Below are positions 1 through 8,634 of a DNA stretch of 64,000 nucleotides, piece by piece (position 1 is the first letter of the stretch; the number at the start of each line of letters is the position of its first letter). This DNA comes from Shouchella oshimensis. Lineage in GTDB: Bacteria > Bacillota > Bacilli > Bacillales > Bacillaceae_D. The stretch covers positions 3,994,378-4,058,377 of the forward strand of contig NZ_KV917380.1 in NCBI RefSeq assembly GCF_002019765.1, given 5' to 3'. Under the pieces are notes generated by a model that saw only the letters and a list, made by a program, of their open reading frames with translations, was not told the origin of the DNA and searched no databases. A program made the position numbers and the translations under genes.

Positions 1-1787
1 GTTACAGAGGTAATCCCAATCGCATGTTTTGTAGGAAAGACCGTTGTAATTTTTCCTTCTACTGGGGAGACCACCGTTCCGTCCGTTGGTTCAATCGCGA
101 AGCCATCGCCCATCATTTTCTCAGCAAACACTTGGTCTGGTACCTCATTAATTGAAAGGAGTCTTCCTGTCATTGGTGAAGCTATGTGTGATTCCTGCTC
201 TTGCTGTAACGCTTCTGGCTGAGCCTCTTCTACTTGCTTGTTCACTTCATCTTCAGGCTTTCTTTCAACCGTTCGAGGCGTTTTACCAGACATAATGTCT
301 TGCATTTGTCCTTTTATCGTCTCAGAGCGTGGTCCAAAGATGGCTTGAATGTTATCTCCTACTTCAAGTACACCTGCGGCACCAAGGTTTTTTAGTTCTT
401 TCTTATCGACTGCTTTAATGTCGTTAACAGACACACGTAATCGTGTAATACAGGCATCTAAATGAGCAATATTCTCTTTTCCACCCATTGCTGTTAAAAT
501 GTGACCAGCTAAAGCACCTTTGTCTTTTGCTTTTTCATTTGTTGCTTCTTCCACTTCACGTCCTGGTGTTTTTAAATTGAACTTTACAATAGCAAAGCGG
601 AATACAGTGTAGTAAATAACGGCAAAAATGAGACCAACAATAATGGTTATCCACCAACCGTCTTGATTTGGCAATATCCCAAATAAGAAGAAGTCAATAG
701 CCCCTCCAGAGAATGTGTACCCTATGTTAACGCTAAAGTACGTCATAATAACAAACGATATCCCATCTAGAAAAGCATGAATGACAAATAATACAGGCGC
801 TACAAAAAGGAACATAAATTCAAGTGGTTCTGTAATTCCTGTTAAAAAAGAAGTCAGTGCTGCGGATACCATTAATCCAGCAACAATTTTCTTTTTCTCC
901 GGTTTTGCTGCGTGGTACATGGCTAGTGCTGCTGCAGGCAAACCGAACATCATAATTGGGTATTCCCCTGCCATAAAATTACCAGCAGTAATTTCAACGC
1001 CATCACGGAGCTGCGCAAAGAAAATGAGCTGATCGCCTCGAACAATCTCTCCTGCTGCATTTGTGTATTGTCCAAATTCAAACCAAAACGGCGCATGGAA
1101 AATATGGTGCAAACCAAACGGAATAAGGAGACGTTTAATAAAGCCAAAGAAAAAAACTGCAAAGTATTGCCCTGTTTCCAATAAGAAAACCGATACTTCA
1201 TTTAAGCCCGTCTGGATTGGCGGCCAAACGATTAATAACAGTAAGGCTACAATAAATGTCATAGCACCTGTGACAATCGGCACAAACCGCTTACCTGCGA
1301 AGAATCCAAGAAATGCCGGCATTTCAATATCATGAAAACGGTTGTAACAAACGGCGGCAATAATTCCGACTAAGATTCCTCCAAACACACCTGTTTGTAA
1401 GGTAGGGATTCCTAAGACGTGTGCAAGACCAGGATCACCTGCCACCATCTCAGATGTAACACCGAGCCATTCTCCCATTACCGTATTCATGACAAGATAT
1501 CCGACTAGCGCTGCAAGTGCTGCTGCACCATCCCCAGCTAAGCCAATCGCGACCCCAACCGCAAAGATTAATGCAAGGTTATCAAAAATAATCCCACCGG
1601 CTGCTTCCATAACCCCTGCAGTATGTTGAATCCACTCTGCTCCTAAAAACGGTAAGTACGAAATAGTATCTTCAGTTTGTAAAGCAAAACCAATACCTAG
1701 TAGTAAACCAGCTACTGGTAGCATAGCCACTGGCAACATTAAAGCTTTCCCGATTTTTTGCAGGTTCCCAAAAAGTTTTTTGAACAT
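1..1787 (-). CDS. ptsG: Glucose-specific PTS permease EIICBA, C-terminus beyond window
   Basis: Imports and phosphorylates glucose through the PEP phosphotransferase system. I translated it from ATG at 1787 (GGGAGAG Shine-Dalgarno just upstream). The membrane EIIC domain comes first and contains the family motifs [11 protein letters not shown] and [14 protein letters not shown] follows with its phosphorylated cysteine in DACITRLRV (about Cys446). A charged Glu/Gln-rich linker leads into EIIA ([10 protein letters not shown]...), which runs off the window before its second active-site histidine region. The gene lies downstream of glcT behind an antiterminator target, so expression is expected to be glucose-induced. 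A related hexose such as N-acetylglucosamine as substrate is not excluded, but the glcT pairing favours glucose. Confidence 0.93.
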   Translation of the reverse strand, partial: MFKKLFGNLQKIGKALMLPVAMLPVAGLLLGIGFALQTEDTISYLPFLGAEWIQHTAGVMEAAGGIIFDNLALIFAVGVAIGLAGDGAAALAALVGYLVMNTVMGEWLGVTSEMVAGDPGLAHVLGIPTLQTGVFGGILVGIIAAVCYNRFHDIEMPAFLGFFAGKRFVPIVTGAMTFIVALLLLIVWPPIQTGLNEVSVFLLETGQYFAVFFFGFIKRLLIPFGLHHIFHAPFWFEFGQYTNAAGEIVRGDQLIFFAQLRDGVEITAGNFMAGEYPIMMFGLPAAALAMYHAAKPEKKKIVAGLMVSAALTSFLTGITEPLEFMFLFVAPVLFVIHAFLDGISFVIMTYFSVNIGYTFSGGAIDFFLFGILPNQDGWWITIIVGLIFAVIYYTVFRFAIVKFNLKTPGREVEEATNEKAKDKGALAGHILTAMGGKENIAHLDACITRLRVSVNDIKAVDKKELKNLGAAGVLEVGDNIQAIFGPRSETIKGQMQDIMSGKTPRTVERKPEDEVNKQVEEAQPEALQQEQESHIASPMTGRLLSINEVPDQVFAEKMMGDGFAIEPTDGTVVSPVEGKITTVFPTKHAIGITSV

Positions 1788-1842
1788 GTCTCTCCCAACT
1801 TTCATTATAGTGAAGCAAACGAAAACGGTTTTATGTGAGCAA

Positions 1843-1907
1843 ACAAAAAAGGCATGAGGAAAAATAGACTATCCCTAGTATGGACAGTACACATTTACCT
1901 CATGCCT
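1843..1907 (-). terminator. Conditional terminator in ptsG leader
   Basis: The arms AGGCATGAGG (1898-1907) and CCTCATGCCT (1850-1859) pair over 10 bp across a loop of about 38 nt. A run of Ts follows on the minus strand. It lies between glcT and ptsG and overlaps the RAT, so it should be the terminator that GlcT prevents. Confidence 0.85.
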
Positions 1908-1924
1908 GATCGAATCAGTCACAC
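1898..1924 (-). promoter_or_regulatory. GlcT-binding RNA antiterminator (RAT) target
   Basis: Two bases after the glcT stop, the minus strand reads GTGTGACTGATTCGATCAGG followed by CATGAGG. From memory this closely matches the ptsG RAT element bound by GlcT in B. subtilis. Its 3' part (AGGCATGAGG) is also the 5' arm of the ptsG leader terminator, so RAT folding and terminator folding exclude each other. This is the expected antitermination layout. Confidence 0.8.
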
Positions 1925-1926
1925 GA

Positions 1927-2766
1927 CTATTTATATTTATGTTGAACTCGTTGTAAGTGCATTGTTAAATAAACCGCTTCTGCATCAAAAACAGGCTTCC
2001 CTAAGGAGTGCTGCATAATTTTGATGAGCTTCCAAGACAGATTATAGCATAGCGGATACTCTTGTTTCAAGAGGGTATCAATGGCTTTTGCCTCTTCCAC
2101 TTCTTCGTTATTTTCAACCCGTTCAATCGTAAACCGAAGATGGCGAACAAGCCGCATATAATCAATGCTTTCTTTATCCAAAACAATATCAAGTTGCTCT
2201 TCTATAATGCCCAGCAGTTTTGAAACAAGCTGCGAATGAGCGTTTACCGTTCCAAGATCTTTGTTTTTAACAGCGCTATGGATATGCAGGGCGATAAATC
2301 CAGCTTCTTCCGGTTGCATCTTCATATGTAACCGTTCCTCGATTAAATGAAGCACTTCTACTGCAATCGCATACTCATTTGGATAAAGCAATTTTGTTTC
2401 TGTTAAAAAAGGGTTGCTAATGTGCAGTCCAGCCGCCGTTCTGGATTGTGCAAATGAAAGGTGATCCATTAGACCAACATGAATATGCTCGTTTAAAGGA
2501 GCTCCTAACCGTTTTGAAATGAGTTCAATTGCTTCTATCGTTACATCGAGTAAAGACTTTTCTACATTCGGTAAAAGGGTCAAATAGCTTCTTTGTTCTT
2601 TTTCATTTTTAAGAACAAATACTTTTTCTGCTTCCGTACTTGGAACGGTGCTATCCTTTTTCCTATTAAAGCCGATGCCTTTTCCAATTAGTATGACTTC
2701 TTCTTCATCTATAATCGCTATAAGAACATTATTATTTAACACCTTTTTTACACGATAAGCTTCCAT
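1927..2766 (-). CDS. glcT: BglG/SacY-family transcriptional antiterminator GlcT
   Basis: RNA-binding antiterminator that allows ptsG transcription when glucose is transported. The 279 residues show an N-terminal CAT RNA-binding domain (about 1-58, containing GKGIGFNRKK) and two PTS regulation domains. The conserved PRD histidines are visible: His102 and His161/His163 in PRD1, His209 and His270 in PRD2. The ATG at 2766 follows AGGTGGAG. EIIB of PtsG is expected to phosphorylate and inactivate it when glucose is absent. Assignment to GlcT rather than LicT/SacT rests on the adjacent ptsG and the RAT sequence. Confidence 0.93.
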   Translation of the reverse strand: MEAYRVKKVLNNNVLIAIIDEEEVILIGKGIGFNRKKDSTVPSTEAEKVFVLKNEKEQRSYLTLLPNVEKSLLDVTIEAIELISKRLGAPLNEHIHVGLMDHLSFAQSRTAAGLHISNPFLTETKLLYPNEYAIAVEVLHLIEERLHMKMQPEEAGFIALHIHSAVKNKDLGTVNAHSQLVSKLLGIIEEQLDIVLDKESIDYMRLVRHLRFTIERVENNEEVEEAKAIDTLLKQEYPLCYNLSWKLIKIMQHSLGKPVFDAEAVYLTMHLQRVQHKYK

Positions 2767-2832
2767 TACATATCATCACTCCACCTCTTATCCTACTTGA
2801 GGGGAGCGCCTACCGTCAAACAAAGAATCCAT

Positions 2833-3561
2833 TTATTCATAGGGATTTGCAGCTGGTGCTTTTTCACCTGAAGCAAAGCGAAGAATTCCCTCATAAATTG
2901 AAGCGGCCATTTTCTGCTGATAGTCATCTGTCTCAAGTAATAATGCTTCTTCAGGGTTTGATAAAAAGCCTGCTTCAATAAGTGCGCCTGGAATCGTCGC
3001 TTGTTTTAATAAATAAACGTGATGGATTGGCTTGGCATAGCGATTCGTATTTTCAAGGTTCCGCTTCATTTCTTCTTGTATAAAAACAGCTAAATCTTCA
3101 TTTTGCTTATTTTTTAAGTGGTAGAAGGTTTGAGCACCACGCCATTTAGGAGATGGAATGGCATTCATATGCACGGAAATAAAAAAATCTGCGTCGCTTT
3201 CATTCACCATTTCTACTCGCTTTTTTAAATCTTCGGTTTTCCGGTGTTTAATCTTTTTTGTTCCTTCATTTGCTAAATCCACATCTTCTTCACGTGTCAT
3301 TAATACGAGGGCACCAGCTTCTTGTAAATAATCACGTAGCTTTATTGACACTTCAAGGGTGACTTCTTTCTCTAAGACACCTTCTTTAGAACTGGCGCCA
3401 CCATCCATTCCCCCATGACCAGGGTCTAGCACGATCACTTTTCCAGATAGCGGCAAGTGCCACGTAGTCGAATCCTCTGTACCTGCGTCAAAACGCGCCC
3501 ATAAAAGAATAATGGCCATCATCAATCCCGTTGTGATTAAAATGATCTGATATCGTTTCAT
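2833..3561 (-). CDS. cwlD: N-acetylmuramoyl-L-alanine amidase CwlD (spore cortex)
   Basis: Amidase_3 family zinc amidase that, with PdaA, makes the muramic-delta-lactam of spore cortex needed for germination. I chose the ATG at 3561 (MKRYQI, 242 aa) because GGGGGAG lies just upstream; a GTG 21 nt earlier has no such site. An N-terminal hydrophobic anchor (about 3-20) precedes the catalytic domain. Zinc ligands are in VLDPGHGGMDGG and SVHMNA, and the catalytic Glu is in ALIEAGFLSNPEE. Length is close to the roughly 237 aa of B. subtilis CwlD. It indicates a spore-former. In B. subtilis, salA and gerD follow; here glcT does. Confidence 0.93.
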   Translation of the reverse strand: MKRYQIILITTGLMMAIILLWARFDAGTEDSTTWHLPLSGKVIVLDPGHGGMDGGASSKEGVLEKEVTLEVSIKLRDYLQEAGALVLMTREEDVDLANEGTKKIKHRKTEDLKKRVEMVNESDADFFISVHMNAIPSPKWRGAQTFYHLKNKQNEDLAVFIQEEMKRNLENTNRYAKPIHHVYLLKQATIPGALIEAGFLSNPEEALLLETDDYQQKMAASIYEGILRFASGEKAPAANPYE

Positions 3562-3618
3562 CCCGTCTCCCCCTTGTCTCACTTTATATATACGTGGACA
3601 AGAAGAAGATATGAATGA

Positions 3619-4050
3619 TTACACTAAACGCATTTTATGGGCCTTGTAAGATTCGTTAAATCCTTTTTCCCACCAAGAGCCAATAAGCATGTCTGTTGCT
3701 ATAACAGTTGATTCCTCAATTCCTTTATTGCCCCATCCTGACAAGGTAGCAGCTAAATCGTGAGACAGATGCGCTAACACATCAAAACATCTCCCTTTCG
3801 ACTGGTGCAGAGGCTCTCCTTTAAATCCGTATTTACCGTACTCAGTTCCAAGTAAAAACGCATCTATGACCACATCCATACATTGATCAATTAAGAAGGG
3901 ATACGCCTGTAAATGAAAGGGCATAATTGGCTTGATCCATTCTTGTATATTTTTCTCCATTTTACGGATATCAATTTTACGCAACATCTTTCTTTCAAAG
4001 TCCCATTTCTTCTCCCGCCGTTTATCGGCTATTGAAACAACCTGACTCAT
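3619..4050 (-). CDS. ybaK: YbaK family protein (DUF2521)
   Basis: A 143-aa soluble protein of unknown function, restricted to Bacillaceae as far as I know. The N-terminus is highly charged (ADKRREKKWDFERKMLRKID) and the rest is probably helical, with no signal peptide or membrane segment. It sits directly upstream of cwlD, as ybaK does in B. subtilis, and length and position match that family. The usual upstream neighbour (ybaJ, then rpsI) is replaced by the accessory island. Confidence 0.85.
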   Translation of the reverse strand: MSQVVSIADKRREKKWDFERKMLRKIDIRKMEKNIQEWIKPIMPFHLQAYPFLIDQCMDVVIDAFLLGTEYGKYGFKGEPLHQSKGRCFDVLAHLSHDLAATLSGWGNKGIEESTVIATDMLIGSWWEKGFNESYKAHKMRLV

Positions 4051-4196
4051 GTTCCATTTCCCCTTTTTTCAACTAGTATGAGCTCGGGGAGCTGACCCAT
4101 ACATAAGTTAGCACAGCAATTCCTTCATGTATTGTTAATGATTTCTGCCCGTTCTTGCAATAAATAAAAACAAATTGTGCACACTAGAAAAGACTG

Positions 4197-5789
4197 TTAT
4201 CGTTTCCCTATTATGACCCTTACAGGATGATCTGCTCGAACAATTCTTAATTCAGTGGGTGAAATCACATCCATAATGATTCTGCCATTTGCCGTTTCGA
4301 CATTGATCACATCATCTCCTCTACGAAACCCATTATTGTAAAACCCTCTTGCTATAGAATGGGTTGTTTCTTTACGACTGACGATCCCTGATCCAACAAT
4401 AATGGACGTATAGTTATTAATATCGTCGTTTAAACGAATGGTTTGACCGACTCCGCTAACATTTAGTAGCTCTGTTAAATACGTTTCACCGTCGACACGA
4501 TTTCCATTATTTATAGCAATGTTCACCCTTCCGCTTGATCCCTTATCTATTCTGTTCTCAAATGTATTAATGTTGTGACTCGTGCTCGTCACTTGTATGC
4601 CGTTTGCATAATTCGTGGAATGACCTTTATTGGATACATCTAAACCAGATAGTTGACCACCTGAAACACCACTTAATCGTACGCCATTAAAACGACCATT
4701 GCCTGTTGTTGAAGCGTTTTTCACATCACAGTTCATAAAGCGAATCATGTCACTATCCGTAGCGCTTAAGCCGTCTTCTCCACTATTAATTGCTTTCACT
4801 TGTGTCACATCAATGCCTTTTCCTCTTACAATGCGTACAGCTGATCGCCCACAATTAAATATGCGCGATCCATGGACGATGGAGGTAGCAGCAGGATAGC
4901 TGGTTCCACCAATGCCTTTATCAACAAGACAAATACCGTGTTCTTTTATATCTTTTAGATAATTGGCACCAATGAAGTTGCCTTTACCCCCAATAACATA
5001 AATGCCATGTTGACCAGTGCCATCAATGTAATTTCCCTCAATATAGGCTCCTTCATAACTGTCTAGCCGAATACCGTGATCGTTCATGTTATAAAATGCA
5101 CAGTTCGTTATGCGAATCGCGTTATACATAATTTGTTTCCCATCAACTACTCTAGATGCGTGACTACCTACGCCAATCGCAACGTTACGGAAAGTGCACC
5201 GATCGACAACACAGTCATAACTCGGTTTATTATCCGTCGCCCCGAAATGTGGAAAAGCAGAATTTGTCGACATATCAATCTGTAGTGCTTCATACACATT
5301 GCCACCTGTAATGGTCATATCTTTAAAGACACAATTGATGTAGCTTGATCGCCTAACAGCTGTCATATCGACAAAGTGATTATTGTACCCACCTGTAAAC
5401 GTTACGTTCTCCATGTGAATGTTTTCCGCATGAGCCCACCCACAAGCAATAGGCCCATACCCTGTCGCACCAGAAGGGATTTCGCCTAAGTCAATGATCC
5501 CTCCTTGAAAATAGATGTTCCCATCACCACTATATCCAGAAATCCCTGTATTCCCATACTCCCCATTTAAAAAAACGCATCGATTGGCACGACCTCTCCA
5601 ACGAATGACAGCACCATTTTCCATGACGACTGACGTATTTTCATACACCCTAATGGTTTCATCGATATGATATATTCCTCTCGGTACATAGATCTCTCGT
5701 TCTTCAGCAAACATTTTCTGAAATGCCTTTGTATCATTGGTTTGATTACCTATCGCTCCATAATCTTTCACTGTTACTGATTGTTTCAT
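4197..5789 (-). CDS. Right-handed beta-helix protein, pectate-lyase_3/tailspike-like
   Basis: A 530-aa protein that opens with VKDYGAIGNQTNDTKAFQKM, the classic entry of the Pectate_lyase_3/tailspike fold, followed by YVPRGIYHI. The body (about 60-420) is rich in short Gly/Asn-spaced rungs with many I-x-N and G-N-x-I turns, as in parallel beta-helices. There is no signal peptide or transmembrane segment. The last 70 residues are beta-rich and do not continue the repeats. The ATG at 5789 has AGAGGGAG upstream. Phage tail appendages and prophage YobO-type proteins look like this; an active polysaccharide lyase is possible, but I cannot point to catalytic residues. It stands alone between ybaK and a bidirectional terminator. 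Confidence 0.75.
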   Translation of the reverse strand: MKQSVTVKDYGAIGNQTNDTKAFQKMFAEEREIYVPRGIYHIDETIRVYENTSVVMENGAVIRWRGRANRCVFLNGEYGNTGISGYSGDGNIYFQGGIIDLGEIPSGATGYGPIACGWAHAENIHMENVTFTGGYNNHFVDMTAVRRSSYINCVFKDMTITGGNVYEALQIDMSTNSAFPHFGATDNKPSYDCVVDRCTFRNVAIGVGSHASRVVDGKQIMYNAIRITNCAFYNMNDHGIRLDSYEGAYIEGNYIDGTGQHGIYVIGGKGNFIGANYLKDIKEHGICLVDKGIGGTSYPAATSIVHGSRIFNCGRSAVRIVRGKGIDVTQVKAINSGEDGLSATDSDMIRFMNCDVKNASTTGNGRFNGVRLSGVSGGQLSGLDVSNKGHSTNYANGIQVTSTSHNINTFENRIDKGSSGRVNIAINNGNRVDGETYLTELLNVSGVGQTIRLNDDINNYTSIIVGSGIVSRKETTHSIARGFYNNGFRRGDDVINVETANGRIIMDVISPTELRIVRADHPVRVIIGKR

Positions 5790-5864
5790 TTCGGCTCCCT
5801 CTTCTCATTTATTTAGTGTAATCACTTTTCAAAGAGAACATTAAGCGTGGAAATCAAACATACA

Positions 5865-5901
5865 AAAAGAAACGCCCAAACAAGGTTTGAGCGTTTCTTT
5901 T
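5865..5901. terminator. Bidirectional hairpin terminator
   Basis: The stem AAAAGAAACGC...CAAAC pairs with GTTTG...GCGTTTCTTTT around a 3-nt loop, with one unpaired base on each side. There are U-runs in both directions. On the minus strand it would stop transcripts from the relic at 5983-6245 before the beta-helix gene. Confidence 0.75.
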
Positions 5902-5982
5902 GGCGCTATTAGCGAGTGAGAACCGATGTATCATGTATAGTTTATGCTTTTTTACAGCTATGCAAAGGAACTACTTTCATTA

Positions 5983-6245
5983 TCAGCATAGGTTGTTTAC
6001 CGACCCTCTCTCAAGCCTACGATAGATTAAAGCAAGAAATAATGCTGGAATAGAAGCAAAAAGCATACCTAGAAAAGCCAAAAGGTTGAAACGGATTCAA
6101 TCAAATGAAGCTTAACTCCAATTTTCACGAAGGCACACCGCCGTATGGGTTTACGACATGCATCCATTACCTCAAAACCAGTTAGATTAACGCCACTATG
6201 GTTCATTTCCACTACATATAAAACATTTTTGTCCTGTCCTCTGTC
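5983..6245 (-). pseudogene. Frameshifted relic of a small membrane-anchored protein
   Basis: The 620-base stretch 5790-6411 has no intact gene, but two overlapping minus-strand frames look protein-derived. The first (6245 to a TAG at 6069) encodes 58 residues including VLYVVEMNHSGVNLTGFEVM. The second (ending TGA 5983) encodes LGMLFASIPALFLALIYRRL, a convincing transmembrane helix followed by positive charges. Their junction lies near the T-rich TTTTGGCTTTTC. No start codon with a Shine-Dalgarno site is present. I do not recognise the family. Confidence 0.45.
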
Positions 6246-6411
6246 TTATAGATCATTTGGGCAAACACGCATTTTACGCTGTCTAATGAAATAAATGTTT
6301 ACCCACAAAGTTGTAAGGGTATGTAAATTGCTTATATCTCTATCATTATTCGTTTCCCTATGAGACAATTGCTTTACAGCTTACATATTGGCTGTCAAAG
6401 GAGAGTGCCCC

Positions 6412-6579
6412 ATGTACAGAGTAGTACGGTACGTTGACGGGATTGCTGAAACCTCAAAGGATTTACACTATAAGGACAAAACGTTTGCTAATTTAGCTTC
6501 TGCGAAAATAGAAGCTAAAAAGTTAAATTTAGATTTAATTCTTTTGGATAATGATGTTTGGAGAATAGAAGATCTATAA
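6412..6579 (+). CDS. Small hypothetical protein, 55 aa
   Basis: ATG at 6412 has AAAGGAGAG seven bases upstream, and the stop overlaps a strong terminator, so a short translated gene is well supported. The protein (MYRVVRYVDGIAET...) is soluble and charged with no signal or membrane segment. It is one of few plus-strand genes here. I do not recognise the family; the beta-alpha-beta-like pattern ending in DNDVWRIEDL is all that can be said. Confidence 0.7.
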   Translation: MYRVVRYVDGIAETSKDLHYKDKTFANLASAKIEAKKLNLDLILLDNDVWRIEDL

Positions 6580-6605
6580 GTAGGCTTCTGCCTGCTTATT
6601 TTTTT
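6576..6605 (+). terminator. Rho-independent terminator of the 55-aa gene
   Basis: ATAAGTAGGC and GCCTGCTTAT form a 10-bp stem (one G-U pair) with loop TTCT, then seven Ts. It begins within the stop codon of the 55-aa gene. Confidence 0.9.
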
Positions 6606-6638
6606 ATGCCCTCTATCTAAGCTGTAAGACCAAGAATG

Positions 6639-6668
6639 TAAAAAAGACCTGCTTTTAAGCAGACCTTT
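6639..6668 (-). terminator. Terminator of the 84-aa membrane gene
   Basis: On the minus strand AAAGGTCTGC pairs with GCAGGTCTTT (two wobble pairs) and is followed by TTTTTT. It starts at the stop codon of the gene at 6667-6921, and converges with the terminator of the 55-aa gene. Confidence 0.8.
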
Positions 6669-6921
6669 AAAAAACTGATATTACATTCACTATTCCTTCA
6701 ACTAGAAACAGCAACACACAAAATCCAATTATCACAATCTGCCATCGGCTATTCTTTCGCTCTTCATATAACATGTCAACCGCTACAAAAGTTAACGTTA
6801 TTCCAACTGAAAAATTAAACAGGATGTCTAGCCAAATGGATTCTGTAAAGAAACGCATAACCACTGCTGCTAGACCCAATAATGCAAATAACGGCCAGAT
6901 CCTTCGCGCTACAATCTTCAT
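6667..6921 (-). CDS. Small three-helix membrane protein, 84 aa
   Basis: I start it at ATG 6921 (MKIVARRIWPLFALL) because GGTGGGGGAGAA lies directly upstream; the longer in-frame reading has no ribosome site. Three hydrophobic stretches are visible: about 8-24 (WPLFALLGLAAVVMRFF), 29-50 and 60-83. The loops carry EERKNSRW. It lies 85 nt downstream of a secreted protein gene (7007-7438) and shares its terminator, so an immunity or partner role is conceivable but only inferred. No family recognised. Confidence 0.7.
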   Translation of the reverse strand: MKIVARRIWPLFALLGLAAVVMRFFTESIWLDILFNFSVGITLTFVAVDMLYEERKNSRWQIVIIGFCVLLFLVEGIVNVISVF

Positions 6922-7006
6922 TTCTCCCCCACCTCTTGCGAAAATCTTATCATATAAAAAGCGCATAAGGCTATTAAGCTCGTACACGCTTTTTTCAAGT
7001 TTGAAA

Positions 7007-7438
7007 TTATCTAGGGTAAGAAAGATTATTTGATTCATATATACCTACAACCCTACCGTTTTTAGAGAATCTTGCCCAAAGTGGTCCTGCTGCTGGGCGA
7101 ACATTAATCGTTTGTAGTCTTGCTTTCTTTACAGGCGTGCGGAAAGAAAAAGATCCACTTTCCGTAGAGGATACCGCATGCATTCCGCCGCCATAATTAG
7201 CATTAGCATTTGCTATATAGCTTAGAGTGCCACAGTTCCCTCTAGATTCAAGATAGAAGTCAACCGAAGTAGCTCTTGTTGAATAACTCATGTAATCAGT
7301 CCACGCTCTTACTTCACATGTACTACCTGCTTGAGGGAGTTTTTTCCAAGGGTGCATTGCAGCTTCGGCAATATCACTTTTAGCGAAACCCAAAGATAAA
7401 AATAATAATAAAGACAGAAATAATACTTTTTTCTTCAT
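7007..7438 (-). CDS. Secreted hypothetical protein, 143 aa, two cysteines
   Basis: A near-perfect Shine-Dalgarno site (AGGAGG) precedes the ATG. The N-terminus is a typical Sec signal peptide: MKKK, a hydrophobic core VLFLSLLLFLSLGF, and a likely cleavage after AEA near residue 27. The mature part (about 117 aa) is beta-strand- and Ser/Gly/Tyr-rich with two cysteines (Cys41, Cys69) that could form one disulfide. No anchor motif is present, so it is probably released. Function unknown. With the 84-aa membrane protein it makes a two-gene unit. Confidence 0.75.
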   Translation of the reverse strand: MKKKVLFLSLLLFLSLGFAKSDIAEAAMHPWKKLPQAGSTCEVRAWTDYMSYSTRATSVDFYLESRGNCGTLSYIANANANYGGGMHAVSSTESGSFSFRTPVKKARLQTINVRPAAGPLWARFSKNGRVVGIYESNNLSYPR

Positions 7439-7700
7439 TTTCTTAACCTCCTAATAATTATGAAACACAAGATCAATAATAACATAATTCTCCATAAAAA
7501 AATTATGCTTTTTGATATTCTTTAAAAGGAGGTTGGTTTGCTATACGGTACGTGATAGTACAGGGCACTCTTCTGCTTATGTGTTTTTAATGACGGAACT
7601 AATCAGACCCGACAGGTGAGTAAGATTAACGTATTGGGTATTCTCTCATACTTGCATTATATAACGACATTAAGACTGACACCTGAAACTATACTATAAA

Positions 7701-7961
7701 TCAATATCTTTTCGTTTTTTTGTCTCCATCTTTCCACTCAAAAAACACAACTAACAAATAAGATAATGTCGCTAACGGAATAGTAACCATTAATCCCATG
7801 GTGCCGAACACATAAGTCCAAAATAATGCATTTCCACCTTGTTTAGTAAGAACATATACTTCATAAATGTCAGCCGCTAAAAACACTACATACATAGGAA
7901 CTATAGTAAATATTACAGTCCAAAACAAAACTTTTAATAGCCTTCTTAAAAAATTTTTCAA
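7701..7961 (-). CDS. Small two-helix membrane protein, 86 aa, TTG start
   Basis: Starts at TTG 7961 with TGAGGTAAGGTGA just upstream. The N-terminus is basic (MKNFLRRLLK), followed by two membrane helices (about 10-32 and 47-72) and a charged tail (EWKDGDKKTKRY). The family is not recognised. It lies between two stretches with no intact gene. About 260 bases (7439-7700) separate it from the secreted-protein gene; I see nothing convincing there beyond scraps of open frame. Confidence 0.6.
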   Translation of the reverse strand: MKNFLRRLLKVLFWTVIFTIVPMYVVFLAADIYEVYVLTKQGGNALFWTYVFGTMGLMVTIPLATLSYLLVVFFEWKDGDKKTKRY

Positions 7962-7976
7962 GTCACCTTACCTCAC

Positions 7977-8312
7977 TTGTTAGAAAGATGCATTGAATCT
8001 CTAATTCCCGTGGATTGGTGCTACATTAAGCCCTTAATTGTCTCTGATATAAACAAAAAAGTTTGTACCTGATTCAAGAACATAGACAACTATTTCATGT
8101 GCTGAGGCCAAATCATATGTATTTAGAAATACTACCAGAGCAATTAGAAGTCGTTTGCTAAATAATCATAATTAATATTAGGTGATAACCCATAAAAGAA
8201 TAGGATTCCAACAGAATGGTTTAAATTCGAAGAATCTTTACTAGAGTTAATACTAGAATTTAATCAGAAAAAGTATCTGCTTCAGCCAGCTTTTCATTTA
8301 CAAGCCTCTTAA
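7977..8312 (+). pseudogene. Plus-strand gene relic with two compensating frameshifts
   Basis: Read in three steps, this stretch gives protein-like sequence. Frame 0 from TTG 7977 reads LLERCIESLIPVDWCYIKPL and on to about 8060. Frame +2 then encodes LYLIQEHRQLFHVL...YLEILPEQLEVVC to a stop at 8159. The original frame resumes at 8196 with IPTEWFKFEESLLELILEFN to a stop at 8310. The first shift falls in AAACAAAAAAG. The order of aromatic and acidic patches reminds me faintly of YezG/DUF600-type immunity proteins, but I cannot confirm this. Confidence 0.45.
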
Positions 8313-8319
8313 TACTATT

Positions 8320-8463
8320 CTATCTAACAGTAACATTCATTGCTAAACCTTGGCTATCAATGTAAGGCAGAGCTCCATCTGCTTCAACACGGTTGTGGTA
8401 AAATCCCGCTCTGATTGGCGCTTCCTCTCCTTGAAATAAATTTCTTTTCTCTTTAAAATTAAT
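8320..8463 (-). pseudogene. C-terminal fragment of an unidentified protein
   Basis: A 47-codon minus-strand frame between an upstream TAG and a TAG at 8320. It encodes a compact domain-like sequence including APIRAGFYHNRVEADGALPY. The composition is far more protein-like than the alternative frame over the same bases. No start codon or ribosome site is present, so I treat it as the tail of a truncated gene. The RAGFYHN segment loosely recalls ARGFYNN in the C-terminus of the beta-helix protein at 4197-5789. Confidence 0.4.
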
Positions 8464-8475
8464 CTAGGGGTGTAA

Positions 8476-8634
8476 ATGTCAGTACTTTTACTAATAATTG
8501 CTTTACTATCAAGCATAATAATACTCAGCCCTTCCTTCATTAAGATGAGCAAAAGTAAGGCAAGTGCAATATTTATTGGAGCTAGTTTTTCTTTGTTCTG
8601 TTCAGGATTTTTTCTCTTTTATGGACTGCTTTAA
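8476..8634 (+). CDS. Possible small two-helix membrane protein, 52 aa
   Basis: ATG 8476 follows AGGGGTG and an in-frame stop. The product has two hydrophobic helices: residues 2-19 (SVLLLIIALLSSIIILSP) and about 30-52, separated by KMSKSKAS. It lies between two truncated minus-strand relics, with a 33-bp overlap of the second. It may be functional or itself a relic. No family recognised. Confidence 0.4.
   Translation: MSVLLLIIALLSSIIILSPSFIKMSKSKASAIFIGASFSLFCSGFFLFYGLL

Noticed and set aside
781..1335. Open frames opposite ptsG
   Set aside because: They are antisense to continuous EIIC sequence with strong family motifs.
4197..5789. Calling the beta-helix protein a pectate lyase enzyme
   Set aside because: Only the fold is supported; I cannot identify catalytic residues and there is no secretion signal.
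7500..7700. Possible relic with a plus-strand AAAGGAGG site at about 7530
   Set aside because: The frames after it stop within a few codons and the minus-strand scraps are too short to judge.
8343..8552. 69-codon minus-strand open frame
   Set aside because: A shifted frame over the same bases (8320-8463) reads as far better protein sequence, and no ribosome site precedes this one.
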